DNA of 16,019 bases from Candidatus Fermentibacterales bacterium (GCA_016928495.1 JAFGKQ010000278.1:1-16019); one strand, 5' to 3'. Counted from the first letter of the stretch, positions 1 to 8,136 are shown. The notes: a model not told the origin generated them from the letters alone. Made by a program: numbers and translations.

Positions 1-154
1 ACTCATCCTGACGGATGCCGTCCGGTTCCCGCCCCGGGCTCTCTGGCTCCGGTGCCGTCCTCTCGGCAATGGAATACCGGCGTGTCGTGTAAGCTATCAC
101 ACGCTGGATGGAGAGCACAATGGACAGCGAGAGCTTTGCAGGGGAGGTAGAGAG

Positions 155-1492
155 ATGTTCAGGCTGATGGTTCTTTCGGCGCTGGCCGTGGCTTCTGCGG
201 CTTCCGACCGCGTGGATGTGCCCGTGGACTACAACGAGGTGGTGCAGCGGGTGGCGGAGATGACCTGGGACTACAAGGTATGCGAGTACGCGAGCCAGTA
301 CGGGCTGGACGTGGTGAACGTGACCTGGGAGGACACGGGCAGGTACTACGGTTCCTGCTGGGGCCCGAACATCAGCGACATGACGATACAGGTCCATCAC
401 GAGGATCCCTGGAACCCTGGTCAGACGGCACTGACCTGCATGCCGGTGATCAGGCACCCGAACTTCCACGATCTGTCGGCGGACCTGGACCCGGACCACT
501 TCTTCCTTCTGGTGGGCAACGAGCGTGGAGAGGACCTTCATCCCGTTACGCTGCGGGACTTCGTTGCGGACCTTCGCTACTACCTTCACGACCCGGGCAG
601 CTGGCGCGGAGACGAGGAGGGTCTGCTTGCGGACCGGGACAGCCTGGTTCTGGTGAGCGCGCAGGCGGTGTTCCTTCCGATACCGGACAACGGGGACGCC
701 ACCTTCAATCCGGTTCTGTTCAACTACCAGAGCTACGAGAAGAACCCCGCGGTGCTGACGATCCTTGCCACCCGCGAGGGCACGAGCGTGACGGTGATAG
801 ACAACGTTCGCGATCCGGTGCCTGGCGCCTGGAGCTGGGGCCAGAGGCTGTTCTTCAACGAGGACGGAATGAGGGCCAGCCTTACGGGCGAGCGGCTGTC
901 CGACTTCCACGACAACGGAGGGGACCAGACAGGACCCATGATCCACGCTGCCAGCGAGGAGGGCCTCAACATGGTCCTCCTGATCCAGATCCCCCTCAGG
1001 CAGAAGCAGCCCAGGAACACATGGTTCGACGATGTGAGCCTCTGCTGCTGCGAGTGTGCCGCCGGCGAGGGAGGCGTGGGGGGCGGCGCTTCCGACGTCG
1101 AGGCCGCGGTGGTTGGTCACGGAGACCTGGAGGGCCCGTTCACGGAGATAGACGGTCTCAGGGTCGAGCGGGACCCCGAGTTCCCGATCAGGGTGACGGT
1201 GCAGTTCTACAAGGCGACCTCGAACGGCGTGGTGACCGAGGACGACATGCAGGAGATCTACGAGCAGATCCAGAGGGTCTACGACGATGGCGAGTACGTG
1301 GGGTCACTCGTGGTTCCCGACCCGGGCCAGTACCGTCCCACGGACTGGGACCGCGATGCTGTTCCCAGGAGCCTGAACGACTACTGGCGGATGGTCCAGT
1401 ACAACTTCCTGGAGAAGATCGGCAGGCTGGACCTGCTGGAGGGATACGACGGCACGAAGGACAAGCCCTCGAGAAGCCTCGAGAAGAAGTAG
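155..1492 (+). CDS. Exported protein of unknown function, 445 aa
   Basis: I do not recognise this protein. It opens with a short signal peptide (hydrophobic stretch about residues 2-16, small residues before Ser17), so it is probably exported. The start is well supported: a GGAGGT site lies six bases before the ATG. The long N-terminal part (to about residue 290) is rich in Trp, Tyr, Asp and His and reads like a folded globular domain. A cysteine cluster (CCCEC, about residues 296-300) and a Gly-rich linker separate it from a C-terminal module of about 120 residues that begins with an RDPEFPIRVTVQFYKATSNG stretch and ends in a basic, Ser-rich tail. The linker suggests two domains; the cysteines could bind metal or form disulfides, which is inference. 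The gene is followed by its own terminator, so it is probably monocistronic. Confidence 0.85.
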   Translation: MFRLMVLSALAVASAASDRVDVPVDYNEVVQRVAEMTWDYKVCEYASQYGLDVVNVTWEDTGRYYGSCWGPNISDMTIQVHHEDPWNPGQTALTCMPVIRHPNFHDLSADLDPDHFFLLVGNERGEDLHPVTLRDFVADLRYYLHDPGSWRGDEEGLLADRDSLVLVSAQAVFLPIPDNGDATFNPVLFNYQSYEKNPAVLTILATREGTSVTVIDNVRDPVPGAWSWGQRLFFNEDGMRASLTGERLSDFHDNGGDQTGPMIHAASEEGLNMVLLIQIPLRQKQPRNTWFDDVSLCCCECAAGEGGVGGGASDVEAAVVGHGDLEGPFTEIDGLRVERDPEFPIRVTVQFYKATSNGVVTEDDMQEIYEQIQRVYDDGEYVGSLVVPDPGQYRPTDWDRDAVPRSLNDYWRMVQYNFLEKIGRLDLLEGYDGTKDKPSRSLEKK

Positions 1493-1514
1493 CCACCGCC
1501 AACCCCACCCCAGA

Positions 1515-1542
1515 GGAGGCCCGGGTGAGAGCCCGGGCCTCC
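1515..1542 (+). terminator. Intrinsic terminator
   Basis: An 11-bp perfect GC-rich stem (arms 1515-1525 and 1532-1542, loop TGAGAG) is followed by the T-rich stretch TTGTCTTG. It lies 22 bases after the stop of the upstream exported protein and separates that gene from the lipoprotein gene. Confidence 0.85.
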
Positions 1543-1598
1543 TTGTCTTGCGGAGCTCGCGCCGTTAACGTTGTTGTTGCTCACGCGGGAGGTTGACG

Positions 1599-2609
1599 AT
1601 GTCGCGAATCATCGTTCTCTGGACTGCCATGGCGCTGCTTCTCGTCGCGGCTTGCGGCGGCCGACAGGAGACGAGGGTCGATTCCCACAGGCCGGAGGGC
1701 GAGCTCACGGCCAACAGCCGCTCCTACGGCTTCTCAGGTGCCACCGCGGGGGTGGTCAATGCACGCAATCCGCTAACCTGGAACGGTATAGCAATGCCCG
1801 GGGTGATGCAGCTGGACCTGTTCGGGGAGGACGTGGAGTTCAACGCTCAGGGGCAGATGCTGACGAGCGGCAGGCCCATCCTGACAATGACCATCCCCTG
1901 CGGGCCGGACGGGGACTTCTACGCGGGTCGCATGATCGTGCCGGCATCGTTCTCGCTCCTGGTCGACAACATGGACATCTACCCGCCTTACCCCTACGCG
2001 CCTTTCGGGAGGGTCACGCTTCTGGACAACCCGATGGAGACCGAGCACGTCGGCTTCGAGGTCCGCATCGCCTTCGACAAAGGGGGGGGATGCTACGAGG
2101 TGGACGTCTCGGGCAGCGTCTGGATGCCCGGCTGTCAGATGCCGGACGGGCGAACCGCCGGCTATCCCGCACTGGAGATGCCCGACGGGCTGGAGATCCA
2201 TCTCCCCGATACGGTCCTGACGCCGCGCTTCTTCGTGGTCGTCGAGGAGGAGCTGGAGCTCCTCCACCAGCTCGTGGTGTACATGTTCATGGAGCCGTGC
2301 ACCGTAGCGGACCCCCGCAAGGCCGAGCAGACCTACTTCAGCTTCGCCATTCCGGCGGACCTGGTCGACGGGCAGCCGGTGCCCGTGTCGGTAAGCGCCT
2401 ACGTCCGCCAGGGCAGGCAGGACACCACCTACACCTGCCCTCACCCTCTGTCGTGGGCAAGCCTGGAATACGCGACCGACGACTCGACAGGCCTCGAGAT
2501 ACTGAGGGGCAGGCTGCTGTTCCAGAACAACGGCAGCCAGTCGGCCACGGGTTTCTACGGGGGGGGAGAGTTCGCCCTGTCCGTCAAGGACATCATCCGG
2601 CCCTGGTAG
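1599..2609 (+). CDS. Lipoprotein of unknown function, 336 aa
   Basis: The N terminus has the classic lipoprotein layout: a hydrophobic segment (residues about 4-18) ending in the lipobox LLVAAC followed by GG, so the protein is predicted to be lipidated and membrane-anchored. The ATG at 1599 is preferred over a TTG two codons upstream because GGGAGGT is six bases before it. The mature part is rich in Pro, Gly and acidic residues, with scattered cysteines (about residues 100-300) that could form disulfides. No family is recognised. It ends 15 bases from the end of the convergent lexA gene. Function unknown; a surface or periplasmic role is inferred from the lipobox only. Confidence 0.8.
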   Translation: MSRIIVLWTAMALLLVAACGGRQETRVDSHRPEGELTANSRSYGFSGATAGVVNARNPLTWNGIAMPGVMQLDLFGEDVEFNAQGQMLTSGRPILTMTIPCGPDGDFYAGRMIVPASFSLLVDNMDIYPPYPYAPFGRVTLLDNPMETEHVGFEVRIAFDKGGGCYEVDVSGSVWMPGCQMPDGRTAGYPALEMPDGLEIHLPDTVLTPRFFVVVEEELELLHQLVVYMFMEPCTVADPRKAEQTYFSFAIPADLVDGQPVPVSVSAYVRQGRQDTTYTCPHPLSWASLEYATDDSTGLEILRGRLLFQNNGSQSATGFYGGGEFALSVKDIIRPW

Positions 2610-2616
2610 CCCAGGG
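2601..2616. terminator. Short hairpin between convergent genes
   Basis: CCCTGG (2601-2606) and CCAGGG (2611-2616) form a 6-bp stem whose TAGC loop contains the lipoprotein stop codon. It sits in the 15-base gap between the convergent lipoprotein and lexA genes. There is no T tract, so a role in bidirectional termination is only possible. Confidence 0.3.
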
Positions 2617-2624
2617 TCCCAGTA

Positions 2625-3248
2625 CTAGCCCAGGCCGCCCTCGAAGCTGCGCAGCACCGCCGTCACCTTGCCTACTATCCTTATCTCCGGCGAGCTGGAG
2701 TCGAAAGCGAGGTTCGGGAACTCCGGGTTCTCGGACCTCAGGACGATCCTGCCGTCGGTCCTGTAGAAGCGCTTCACGGTGGCCTCGTCGCCAATGAGGA
2801 CCACGGCGATCTCGCCCTGCTCGACCGAGGGCTGGGAGCGGACCAGGAGGTAGTCCCCGGGGAGTATGCCAGCGCCGATCATGCTCTCGCCCTGGACCGT
2901 GAGAAGGAACACCTCGCGACCCATCGCAAGGCTGGCCGGAACGGGGACGAATGCCGAGATGTTCTCCGCGGCCAGAACCGGTGCCCCTGCGGCAACGCGC
3001 CCCACCAGAGGGACCCTTACGACTGCCTCGTCCTGGTCGACCAGCTCGAGTGCTCGAGCCGCCCGGCCGCGACGGCGGACGAAGCCCTTCTCCTCCAGGC
3101 GGTCCAGGTGGTCCTTCACGCCCTTCGTGCTGGCCAGGCCGAAGTGGGACTGGATCTCCCTTATCGTCGGAGGGAACCCATTGTCCGCGAGGTACTGCCT
3201 GATGAAACCCAGTACCTGCTTCTGTCTTTGCGTAAGATCGGTATCCAA
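2625..3248 (-). CDS. lexA: LexA, SOS response repressor and self-cleaving protease
   Basis: LexA represses DNA-damage genes and cleaves itself when stimulated by RecA filaments. All parts are visible in this 207-aa form, close to the usual length of about 200: an N-terminal winged HTH (residues 4-67, with PPTIREIQSHFGLAS as the helix-turn-helix), an Ala87-Gly88 cleavage site (GRVAAGAP), the catalytic Ser122 (QGESM) and the catalytic Lys159 (ATVKRF). I place the start at the TTG at 3248: AGGAGGT ends five bases upstream and the result matches the family N terminus (DLTQRQ). The frame stays open to 3299, but that extension would run through the ribosome site and the promoter. A perfect palindrome in the promoter suggests autoregulation. 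It is convergent with the lipoprotein gene. Confidence 0.95.
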   Translation of the reverse strand: MDTDLTQRQKQVLGFIRQYLADNGFPPTIREIQSHFGLASTKGVKDHLDRLEEKGFVRRRGRAARALELVDQDEAVVRVPLVGRVAAGAPVLAAENISAFVPVPASLAMGREVFLLTVQGESMIGAGILPGDYLLVRSQPSVEQGEIAVVLIGDEATVKRFYRTDGRIVLRSENPEFPNLAFDSSSPEIRIVGKVTAVLRSFEGGLG

Positions 3249-3265
3249 GCTTGACCTCCTGCACA

Positions 3266-3299
3266 TTTGTTTACTAAACAAAACAGCACGAGGTGTCAA
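3266..3299 (-). promoter_or_regulatory. lexA promoter with candidate SOS operator
   Basis: The 17-bp sequence TTTGTTTACTAAACAAA (3266-3282) is a perfect inverted repeat with 8-base arms. On the minus strand a perfect TTGACA -35 (3299-3294) is followed after 17 bases by TAGTAA (3276-3271), a weak -10 inside the palindrome. A repressor bound here would block transcription, as expected for LexA autoregulation. The palindrome is AT-rich in a GC-rich region, which makes chance unlikely. That LexA is the ligand is inferred from position. Confidence 0.65.
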
Positions 3300-3347
3300 C
3301 TACCCTGATGCGGAGGTTCGCCGGAATCGCCTCTGGAGTCGGTTCTG

Positions 3348-3785
3348 CTAGTCCTGCCTGGGGATGGTCTCGCTGAAGAAGACCAGATAGGCGGCGATCT
3401 TTTCGACCATGCCGTGGCTCGACCCGTCGGTGTAGAGAATTACGCGGAAGCCATCGTCCTCGACGGTCCCGTCCTCGGTGATCCGCGCAACCGTCCTGAA
3501 CCGGTTGTCGGAGAGCCTTCCGTCGTCCTCGAGGATGAAGAGCGTGCTGAAGGAAGAGTCCTGGATGCGCCCCTCGGTGAGGTAGCCCAGAGTGCGGAAG
3601 CTCGAGTCCTCCACTCGATTGTCGTCACGGATGTAGCCTATGGTGAGGAAGGAGGAGTCCTCGACCCTCCCGTCTTCCCTTATGTATGCAAGCGTCCTGA
3701 AATTGCGGTCCTCGAGGCGGAGATCGCCGGCAAGGACCACGGTGCAGGTGGCCAGTATGGTCGCTACAATAAGCAGGTTCCTCAT
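3348..3785 (-). CDS. Small secreted protein built of six short repeats, 145 aa
   Basis: A signal peptide (MRNLLIVATILATCTVVLAG) is followed by about six tandem units of 16-18 residues with the pattern R-hydrophobic-x-D-x-x-F-x-T-hydrophobic, for example RVEDSSFRTLGYLTEG and RIQDSSFSTLFILEDDG. Such short strand-turn-strand units suggest a closed or solenoid-like beta structure, reminiscent of beta-flower-type repeat proteins; that relation is inference. The C-terminal 30 residues are not repetitive and are mildly hydrophobic. The start at 3785 is chosen because GGAGG lies seven bases upstream; an earlier GTG at 3803 overlaps that site. It is divergent from the ComEC-like gene. Function unknown. 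Confidence 0.8.
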   Translation of the reverse strand: MRNLLIVATILATCTVVLAGDLRLEDRNFRTLAYIREDGRVEDSSFLTIGYIRDDNRVEDSSFRTLGYLTEGRIQDSSFSTLFILEDDGRLSDNRFRTVARITEDGTVEDDGFRVILYTDGSSHGMVEKIAAYLVFFSETIPRQD

Positions 3786-3844
3786 TACGGAACCTCCTCT
3801 CACGGACGGATACGCTGTGGCGTCCTGAGCCGAATGTCAAGAAG

Positions 3845-4927
3845 ATGGCCGGTTTACTCGTTCTCCTGGTCCTATCATCGCTGTTGGACCCCGCTCCGCT
3901 CGACCTCAACGCGGCCAGCGTCTCCGATCTCGAGAGACTGCCCGGCATCGGGGAATCGAAGGCCGCCGCGATAGTCGAGCACAGGAGGGCTTTCGGGCCG
4001 TTCCTGGAAATGACCGACCTGCTCGACGTCCCCGGCATTGGAGAGGCAACCCTCGCCACCCTGGAGGGGCTCGTCACGGTTGTCCCCTCCCCGGGTATCT
4101 CAGCGCTCAGCGACACGACCCACTGGCTTTCTGAGGGCGGCCTGGCGGACACGCTTCTCACCGTGGCCTTCCTCGACGTAGGGCAGGGGGACGCCATCCT
4201 GCTGGCTGCCGAGGGCGGTCAGACCTGGCTGGTGGACGGGGGGCCCGACGAGGGCGGTCCCGTCTTGCCTGCGGTAGTGCTCCGGCTGATGGAAGCAGGC
4301 TTCGCCAGCCTGGACATCGTCGCCCTCAGTCATCCCCACGAGGATCACATCGGGGGACTGGACGACGTGATCGGGATGTTCTCGCCTCGGAAGCTTCTTG
4401 ACCCTGGCCTGGACTTCTACTCCCCCGTGTACGAACAGCTCCTGCGCGTGGCTCTGGAGAGGGGCCTGGAGTACGAGCTTCTATGCCACCGCGACACCTT
4501 CGAGCTATCGGACTCGGTAGAGCTCGTGGTGATGACGGCTTCGGGCCGCTCCGGAGCCGCCGGTCTCGACGCCAACGAGCTGGGGGCTGTCATGCTTGTC
4601 AGTTGCGGGAGAGCGAGCCTGCTCCTGACCGGGGATGTGGGAGAGGCGGCCGAGCGCCTTATCTTCGAGGACATGGGCCCGGTAACAGTTCTCAAGGTGC
4701 CCCATCACGGGAGCGTCGGGTCTCTCTTCGCCCCCTTCTTCCGCAGGCTGAGGCCCCAGTACTCGATCATCTCGGTCGGCAGGGACAACCCCTTCGGCCA
4801 CCCGCACCCGGACGTGGTCGGGTTGCTCGAGCAGCTCAGCTCGACCGTATTGCGGACCGACAGGGCCGGGACTATCTTCGTTCGGACCGATGGCAGCCGG
4901 ATCGAGATAACCACCTCGGAGATGTGA
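3845..4927 (+). CDS. ComEA-type helix-hairpin-helix domain fused to ComEC-type metallo-hydrolase
   Basis: The 360-aa protein has a hydrophobic N terminus (residues 3-14, signal or anchor), a double helix-hairpin-helix DNA-binding domain of ComEA type (residues about 20-80, with LPGIGESKA and VPGIGEATL), then a metallo-beta-lactamase fold of the kind found at the C terminus of ComEC (residues about 104-355). The metal site is intact: LDVGQGDAILL (110-120), HPHEDH (163-168), TGD (261-263) and HHGS (286-289). The competence membrane channel of ComEC is absent. In known systems ComEA binds incoming DNA and the ComEC hydrolase domain is thought to degrade one strand, so an extracytoplasmic DNA-binding nuclease is a fair inference. 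The ribosome site is weak (AAGAAG). It heads a plus-strand gene run, two bases before the first permease. Confidence 0.88.
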   Translation: MAGLLVLLVLSSLLDPAPLDLNAASVSDLERLPGIGESKAAAIVEHRRAFGPFLEMTDLLDVPGIGEATLATLEGLVTVVPSPGISALSDTTHWLSEGGLADTLLTVAFLDVGQGDAILLAAEGGQTWLVDGGPDEGGPVLPAVVLRLMEAGFASLDIVALSHPHEDHIGGLDDVIGMFSPRKLLDPGLDFYSPVYEQLLRVALERGLEYELLCHRDTFELSDSVELVVMTASGRSGAAGLDANELGAVMLVSCGRASLLLTGDVGEAAERLIFEDMGPVTVLKVPHHGSVGSLFAPFFRRLRPQYSIISVGRDNPFGHPHPDVVGLLEQLSSTVLRTDRAGTIFVRTDGSRIEITTSEM

Positions 4928-4929
4928 CC

Positions 4930-5874
4930 TTGCGCCACCAGGGGAAGCTCCATCCCTACCTCTACATACTGCCGGCTCTGCTCATAGTCCTGCTCTTCAG
5001 AGCCCTGCCGATAGCCGGGGCCTTCGCCGGATCCGTGCTGGATTATGACATCGGCGGCTCTCACGGCTTCGTCGGTCTGGCCAACTACGCCCGCATGCTC
5101 GCCGACGGGCGGTTCTGGAACAGCGTAACCAACACGGTCTTCTTTGTGCTGGGCGTCGTTCCCCTGGCCATCGTGATCCCGCTGTTCCTGGCCATGCTGC
5201 TCAGGGGGAGGCTCGCTGGCAAGAGCGTCTACCGGACCATCTACTTCCTTCCTGTCGTGACCTCCGCCGTGGCCGTGTCCGTCGTCTGGACCTGGCTGTT
5301 CAACCCCGAGGCCGGGCCGGTCAACAGGGTCCTCGCGGCGGTCGGCATCGAGCCCCTTCTGTGGCTTCGCGAGCCCAGGGGGATCTTCGAGCTGCTGCTG
5401 GCTCCGCTCGGGGTCCACCCGCAGGGCACACTGGCCGGACCGAGCCTGGCTCTGGTATCGCTCATGATCGTCAGCATCTGGAAGAGCATAGGCTACAACA
5501 CGGTTCTGTTCCTCGCCGGCCTCGAGAGCATCCCGGGTGAGCTCTACGAGGCGGCCAGGCTGGACGGCGCCGGCCGGTGGGGCGTGTTCCGGCACGTCAC
5601 CTGGCCCATGCTGTCGCCTACGACCTACTACGTGTTGATCATGTCCACCATCGCCTCGTTCCAGACCTTCGCGCTGGTCTACGTCATGACCCCGCCCCCG
5701 GGAGGCGGCCCTCTGGGCACGACCAACCTGATCGTCTTCTACCTCTTCCAGAAAGCCTTCGACCGGTTCGACATAGGCTATGCCAGCGCCATCTCCGTCT
5801 TCCTGTTCGTGGTCCTCCTGGTGCTGACGCTTGCCCAGAGGAGGCTTGCCGGCAGAAGGGTTCACTACCAGTGA
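4930..5874 (+). CDS. Sugar-type ABC transporter permease, MalF/UgpA family
   Basis: This is an inner-membrane subunit of a carbohydrate-type importer, about 314 aa, with the expected hydrophobic segments (first at about residues 8-30) and the permease EAA loop (YEAARLDGAGRWGVFRHVTW, about residues 205-224) that docks to the ATPase. The family length is about 290-320. The TTG at 4930 is chosen because GGAG (4918-4921) is eight bases before it; a GTG at 4924 overlapping the previous stop is possible but too close to that site. Its end overlaps the start of the second permease. Substrate cannot be read from sequence. Confidence 0.92.
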   Translation: MRHQGKLHPYLYILPALLIVLLFRALPIAGAFAGSVLDYDIGGSHGFVGLANYARMLADGRFWNSVTNTVFFVLGVVPLAIVIPLFLAMLLRGRLAGKSVYRTIYFLPVVTSAVAVSVVWTWLFNPEAGPVNRVLAAVGIEPLLWLREPRGIFELLLAPLGVHPQGTLAGPSLALVSLMIVSIWKSIGYNTVLFLAGLESIPGELYEAARLDGAGRWGVFRHVTWPMLSPTTYYVLIMSTIASFQTFALVYVMTPPPGGGPLGTTNLIVFYLFQKAFDRFDIGYASAISVFLFVVLLVLTLAQRRLAGRRVHYQ

Positions 5875-6650
5875 AGCCGGGATCGCTTTCCGGGGCAGGC
5901 CAGCATGTTCTGCTGGTTGCAGGCAGCCTGGTGATGATGCTGCCCTTCATATGGATGATAGCCACCTCGCTCGAGCAGGGGGGATTCGCCAACTACGTCG
6001 AGGCCTGGTCCCGGGTTGCGTTCGGAAGGTACTTCCTCAACACGATCATGGTAACGTCTCTGACCGTGCTGGGCGTGCTGATCACGTCATGCCTGGCAGC
6101 CTACGCTTTCGCAACCATGGAGTTCAGGGGAAGGAGCGTGCTGTTCCTGCTGTTCCTCTCGACCATGATGGTCCCCCAGCCCGTCTACCTCGCGCCATCC
6201 TACGTCATACTCTCCAGGCTGCGATGGATAGACACCTATATGGCGCTCATAGTGCCCTGGACCGCGAACGTGTTCAGCATCTTCCTGCTGCGGCAGCACT
6301 TCATGACTCTGCCGAGGTCCCTGTACGAGGCTGCGACACTGGACGGCTGCGGCAGGCTGGAGTACCTCTGGAGGGTGGTTCTCCCGCTGTCCAGGTCCGT
6401 GATCGCTACTGTGATCCTGTTCAACGTTATCGGCTCCTGGAACAGCTTCATGTGGCCGCTCGTCGTGACCCACTCGGAGGAGCTGAGGGTCCTCCAGGTA
6501 GGGCTCTCCTACTTCAACCAGGAGCTCTCGAGCAACTACCAGTTGCTCATGGCGGCGAGCACCTTCTGTACGCTCCCCTTGCTGCTTATGTTCGTGCTGA
6601 CGCAGAAGCAGATAGTGGCAAGCTACGCAAGATCGGGGATCAAGAGCTGA
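5871..6650 (+). CDS. Sugar-type ABC transporter permease, MalG/UgpE family
   Basis: The partner permease, 259 aa, has about six membrane segments and the EAA loop (YEAATLDGCGRLEYLWRVVL, about residue 150 onward). It begins at a GTG that overlaps the TGA of the preceding permease (GTGA), a sign of translational coupling and heterodimer assembly. An AAGGG lies about ten bases upstream. It is slightly shorter at the N terminus than typical MalG proteins. No solute-binding protein or ATPase is encoded nearby, so these must be elsewhere, possibly shared with other importers. Confidence 0.92.
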   Translation: MKPGSLSGAGQHVLLVAGSLVMMLPFIWMIATSLEQGGFANYVEAWSRVAFGRYFLNTIMVTSLTVLGVLITSCLAAYAFATMEFRGRSVLFLLFLSTMMVPQPVYLAPSYVILSRLRWIDTYMALIVPWTANVFSIFLLRQHFMTLPRSLYEAATLDGCGRLEYLWRVVLPLSRSVIATVILFNVIGSWNSFMWPLVVTHSEELRVLQVGLSYFNQELSSNYQLLMAASTFCTLPLLLMFVLTQKQIVASYARSGIKS

Positions 6651-6655
6651 CTTCC

Positions 6656-7081
6656 GTGCGTGCAGAGGTGTGCTTGTTGCTCATTGCTCCCGCCGTGGCG
6701 TTTTGTGCCAGGCCTCCGGGGCAGGCGGACGACTTCGTCGGCAGGCTGGTAGACGCTGGCTACGAGGGCATCCGTGTGGAGACCATCCTGGCCGGCTTCG
6801 AGCAGCCCTGCACTCTGGCCGTATATCCCCCTCGCGACGTGCTCGAGGGCTACTTGGCCGGCATGGGGGGAAGGTTCGTGCTGGATCTCGAGATGAGGAT
6901 CCACGGGGAGGGATGGACCATCGTGGACACTCTTCCCGACGACTTCCCCGTGATCCATCTGGATTCGAGCCAGGTTCGCTCGATCAGGTTCGTAGAGCTC
7001 ACGGTCCTCGACCTTACCCACAACGTGCTGGAGGACAGCATCTCGTTCATCGTGGCGCTGGATCTGCCTCCGGTACCCTGA
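6656..7081 (+). CDS. Small exported protein of unknown function, 141 aa
   Basis: The product begins with a signal-like segment (VCLLLIAPAVAFCARPPGQA) and then about 120 residues with alternating charged and hydrophobic positions. The stretch DAGYEGIRVETILAGFEQPCTLAVYPPRD faintly recalls YjbH-like outer-membrane proteins, but too weakly to name. The GTG at 6656 is chosen because it gives a clean signal peptide five bases after the permease stop; no good ribosome site is visible, so coupling to the permease is likely. The gene sits between the transporter and the PorV-like gene, consistent with an envelope role (inference). Confidence 0.6.
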   Translation: MRAEVCLLLIAPAVAFCARPPGQADDFVGRLVDAGYEGIRVETILAGFEQPCTLAVYPPRDVLEGYLAGMGGRFVLDLEMRIHGEGWTIVDTLPDDFPVIHLDSSQVRSIRFVELTVLDLTHNVLEDSISFIVALDLPPVP

Positions 7082-7149
7082 GATCATGCGGCGGGATGGA
7101 ACCGGCGGCACCCGGAACGGTATCTTGTGAGGGCGCCGGCTGCCTGCCG

Positions 7150-7178
7150 TTGACCCCGAAGGGGCCAGCAAGCATTGT
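7150..7178 (+). promoter_or_regulatory. Possible promoter before the PorV-like gene
   Basis: TTGACC (7150-7155) is followed after 17 bases by CATTGT (7173-7178), in the only sizeable gap (128 bases) of the 3845-8489 gene run. The -10 matches consensus at three of six positions, so this is tentative. Confidence 0.25.
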
Positions 7179-7209
7179 GCTGCTGTCCACAGGCTGGAGG
7201 AACTGGCTG

Positions 7210-8136
7210 ATGAAGCTTATTTCAGTAGCTGTCCTGATAGGCGCGATTCTCCCCGCAACCTCCGCGATGGCAGCGGAGACGGCCGGGTTCGCCTTCCTGG
7301 ACGTTCCCGTCGGCGCCAGGGCCGTGGCCATGGGTGGGGCCTTCACCGGGATGACCGGTGATCCGAACGCCCTCTACTGGAATCCCGCCGCTCTCGCCAG
7401 CGTTAGCGTGTCGACGATCACCTCGAGCTACACCAGCTATCTCATGGACATGCAGGCCGGCTTCGTGGGCTGGGTCGGACCCAGGAGCTCAGACGTGATA
7501 GGGGTCTCCGCCAACTACTTCTATGGCGGGAGCTTCGTCAGGACCACCATGAGCGAGCCCCAGGGAACCGGGGAGGAGTTCTCCTCCAGCAGCATCGCCC
7601 TCTCCGCGAGCTACGCGAGAAGCCTGACTCCGTGCCTCTCGGCAGGCGTGACCGGGAGGTTCGTGTATTCCTCCATAGACACCTACAGCGGCAGCGGCGC
7701 GGTCCTGGATCTGGGCGCCATCTACTCCCCTCCGGGACTCGAGGGGGCCGCAATCGGCCTGGCGGTGAGGAACGCCGGCATCCAGACCAAGGCCTTCTAC
7801 GAGGAGAAGGACCCCATGCCGACTGAGGTGGCCGCCGGCGCTTCCTACAGGTTCCTCGGCAATCGCCTGGTCCTTGCGGCCGATCTCACCTACCCGTTCC
7901 ATGGCGACTTCAACGCTGCTGTCGGCACCGAGTACACGCCGCTGGACCTGCTCTCCGTGAGGCTCGGAACGAGCATGAGCGACATGGACGCCGCGGATGC
8001 CGCCGGGGGAGGCTTCGTGGACGGGATGTCCTTCGGCATGGGCACCAGATGGCATACGCTCGCCCTCGACTACGCCTTCAGGCCTTTCGCCGACCTCGGC
8101 TCGATCCACAGGATCTCCCTCAACGTCTCTCTGTGA
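7210..8136 (+). CDS. PorV/UPF0164-family outer-membrane beta-barrel protein
   Basis: The 308-aa protein has a signal peptide (cleavage likely after residue 22, at SAMA) followed by the family signature FLDVPVGARAVAMGGAF with DPNALYWNPAAL soon after (about residues 30-63). The rest alternates amphipathic strands typical of FadL/PorV-like barrels and ends in a hydrophobic strand (HRISLNVSL). Family members in Bacteroidota include PorV and PorQ of type IX secretion, but many FCB members are general outer-membrane proteins, and nothing here proves T9SS. The ATG at 7210 has GGAGG nine bases upstream. Its stop overlaps the start of the next gene. Confidence 0.88.
   Translation: MKLISVAVLIGAILPATSAMAAETAGFAFLDVPVGARAVAMGGAFTGMTGDPNALYWNPAALASVSVSTITSSYTSYLMDMQAGFVGWVGPRSSDVIGVSANYFYGGSFVRTTMSEPQGTGEEFSSSSIALSASYARSLTPCLSAGVTGRFVYSSIDTYSGSGAVLDLGAIYSPPGLEGAAIGLAVRNAGIQTKAFYEEKDPMPTEVAAGASYRFLGNRLVLAADLTYPFHGDFNAAVGTEYTPLDLLSVRLGTSMSDMDAADAAGGGFVDGMSFGMGTRWHTLALDYAFRPFADLGSIHRISLNVSL

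Noticed and set aside
3249-3299. Longer LexA start
   Set aside because: It would put the AGGAGGT site and the promoter palindrome inside the coding sequence.
4705-5865. Minus-strand open frame of 386 codons opposite the first permease
   Set aside because: Asp/Gly/His-rich antisense of a membrane protein gene.
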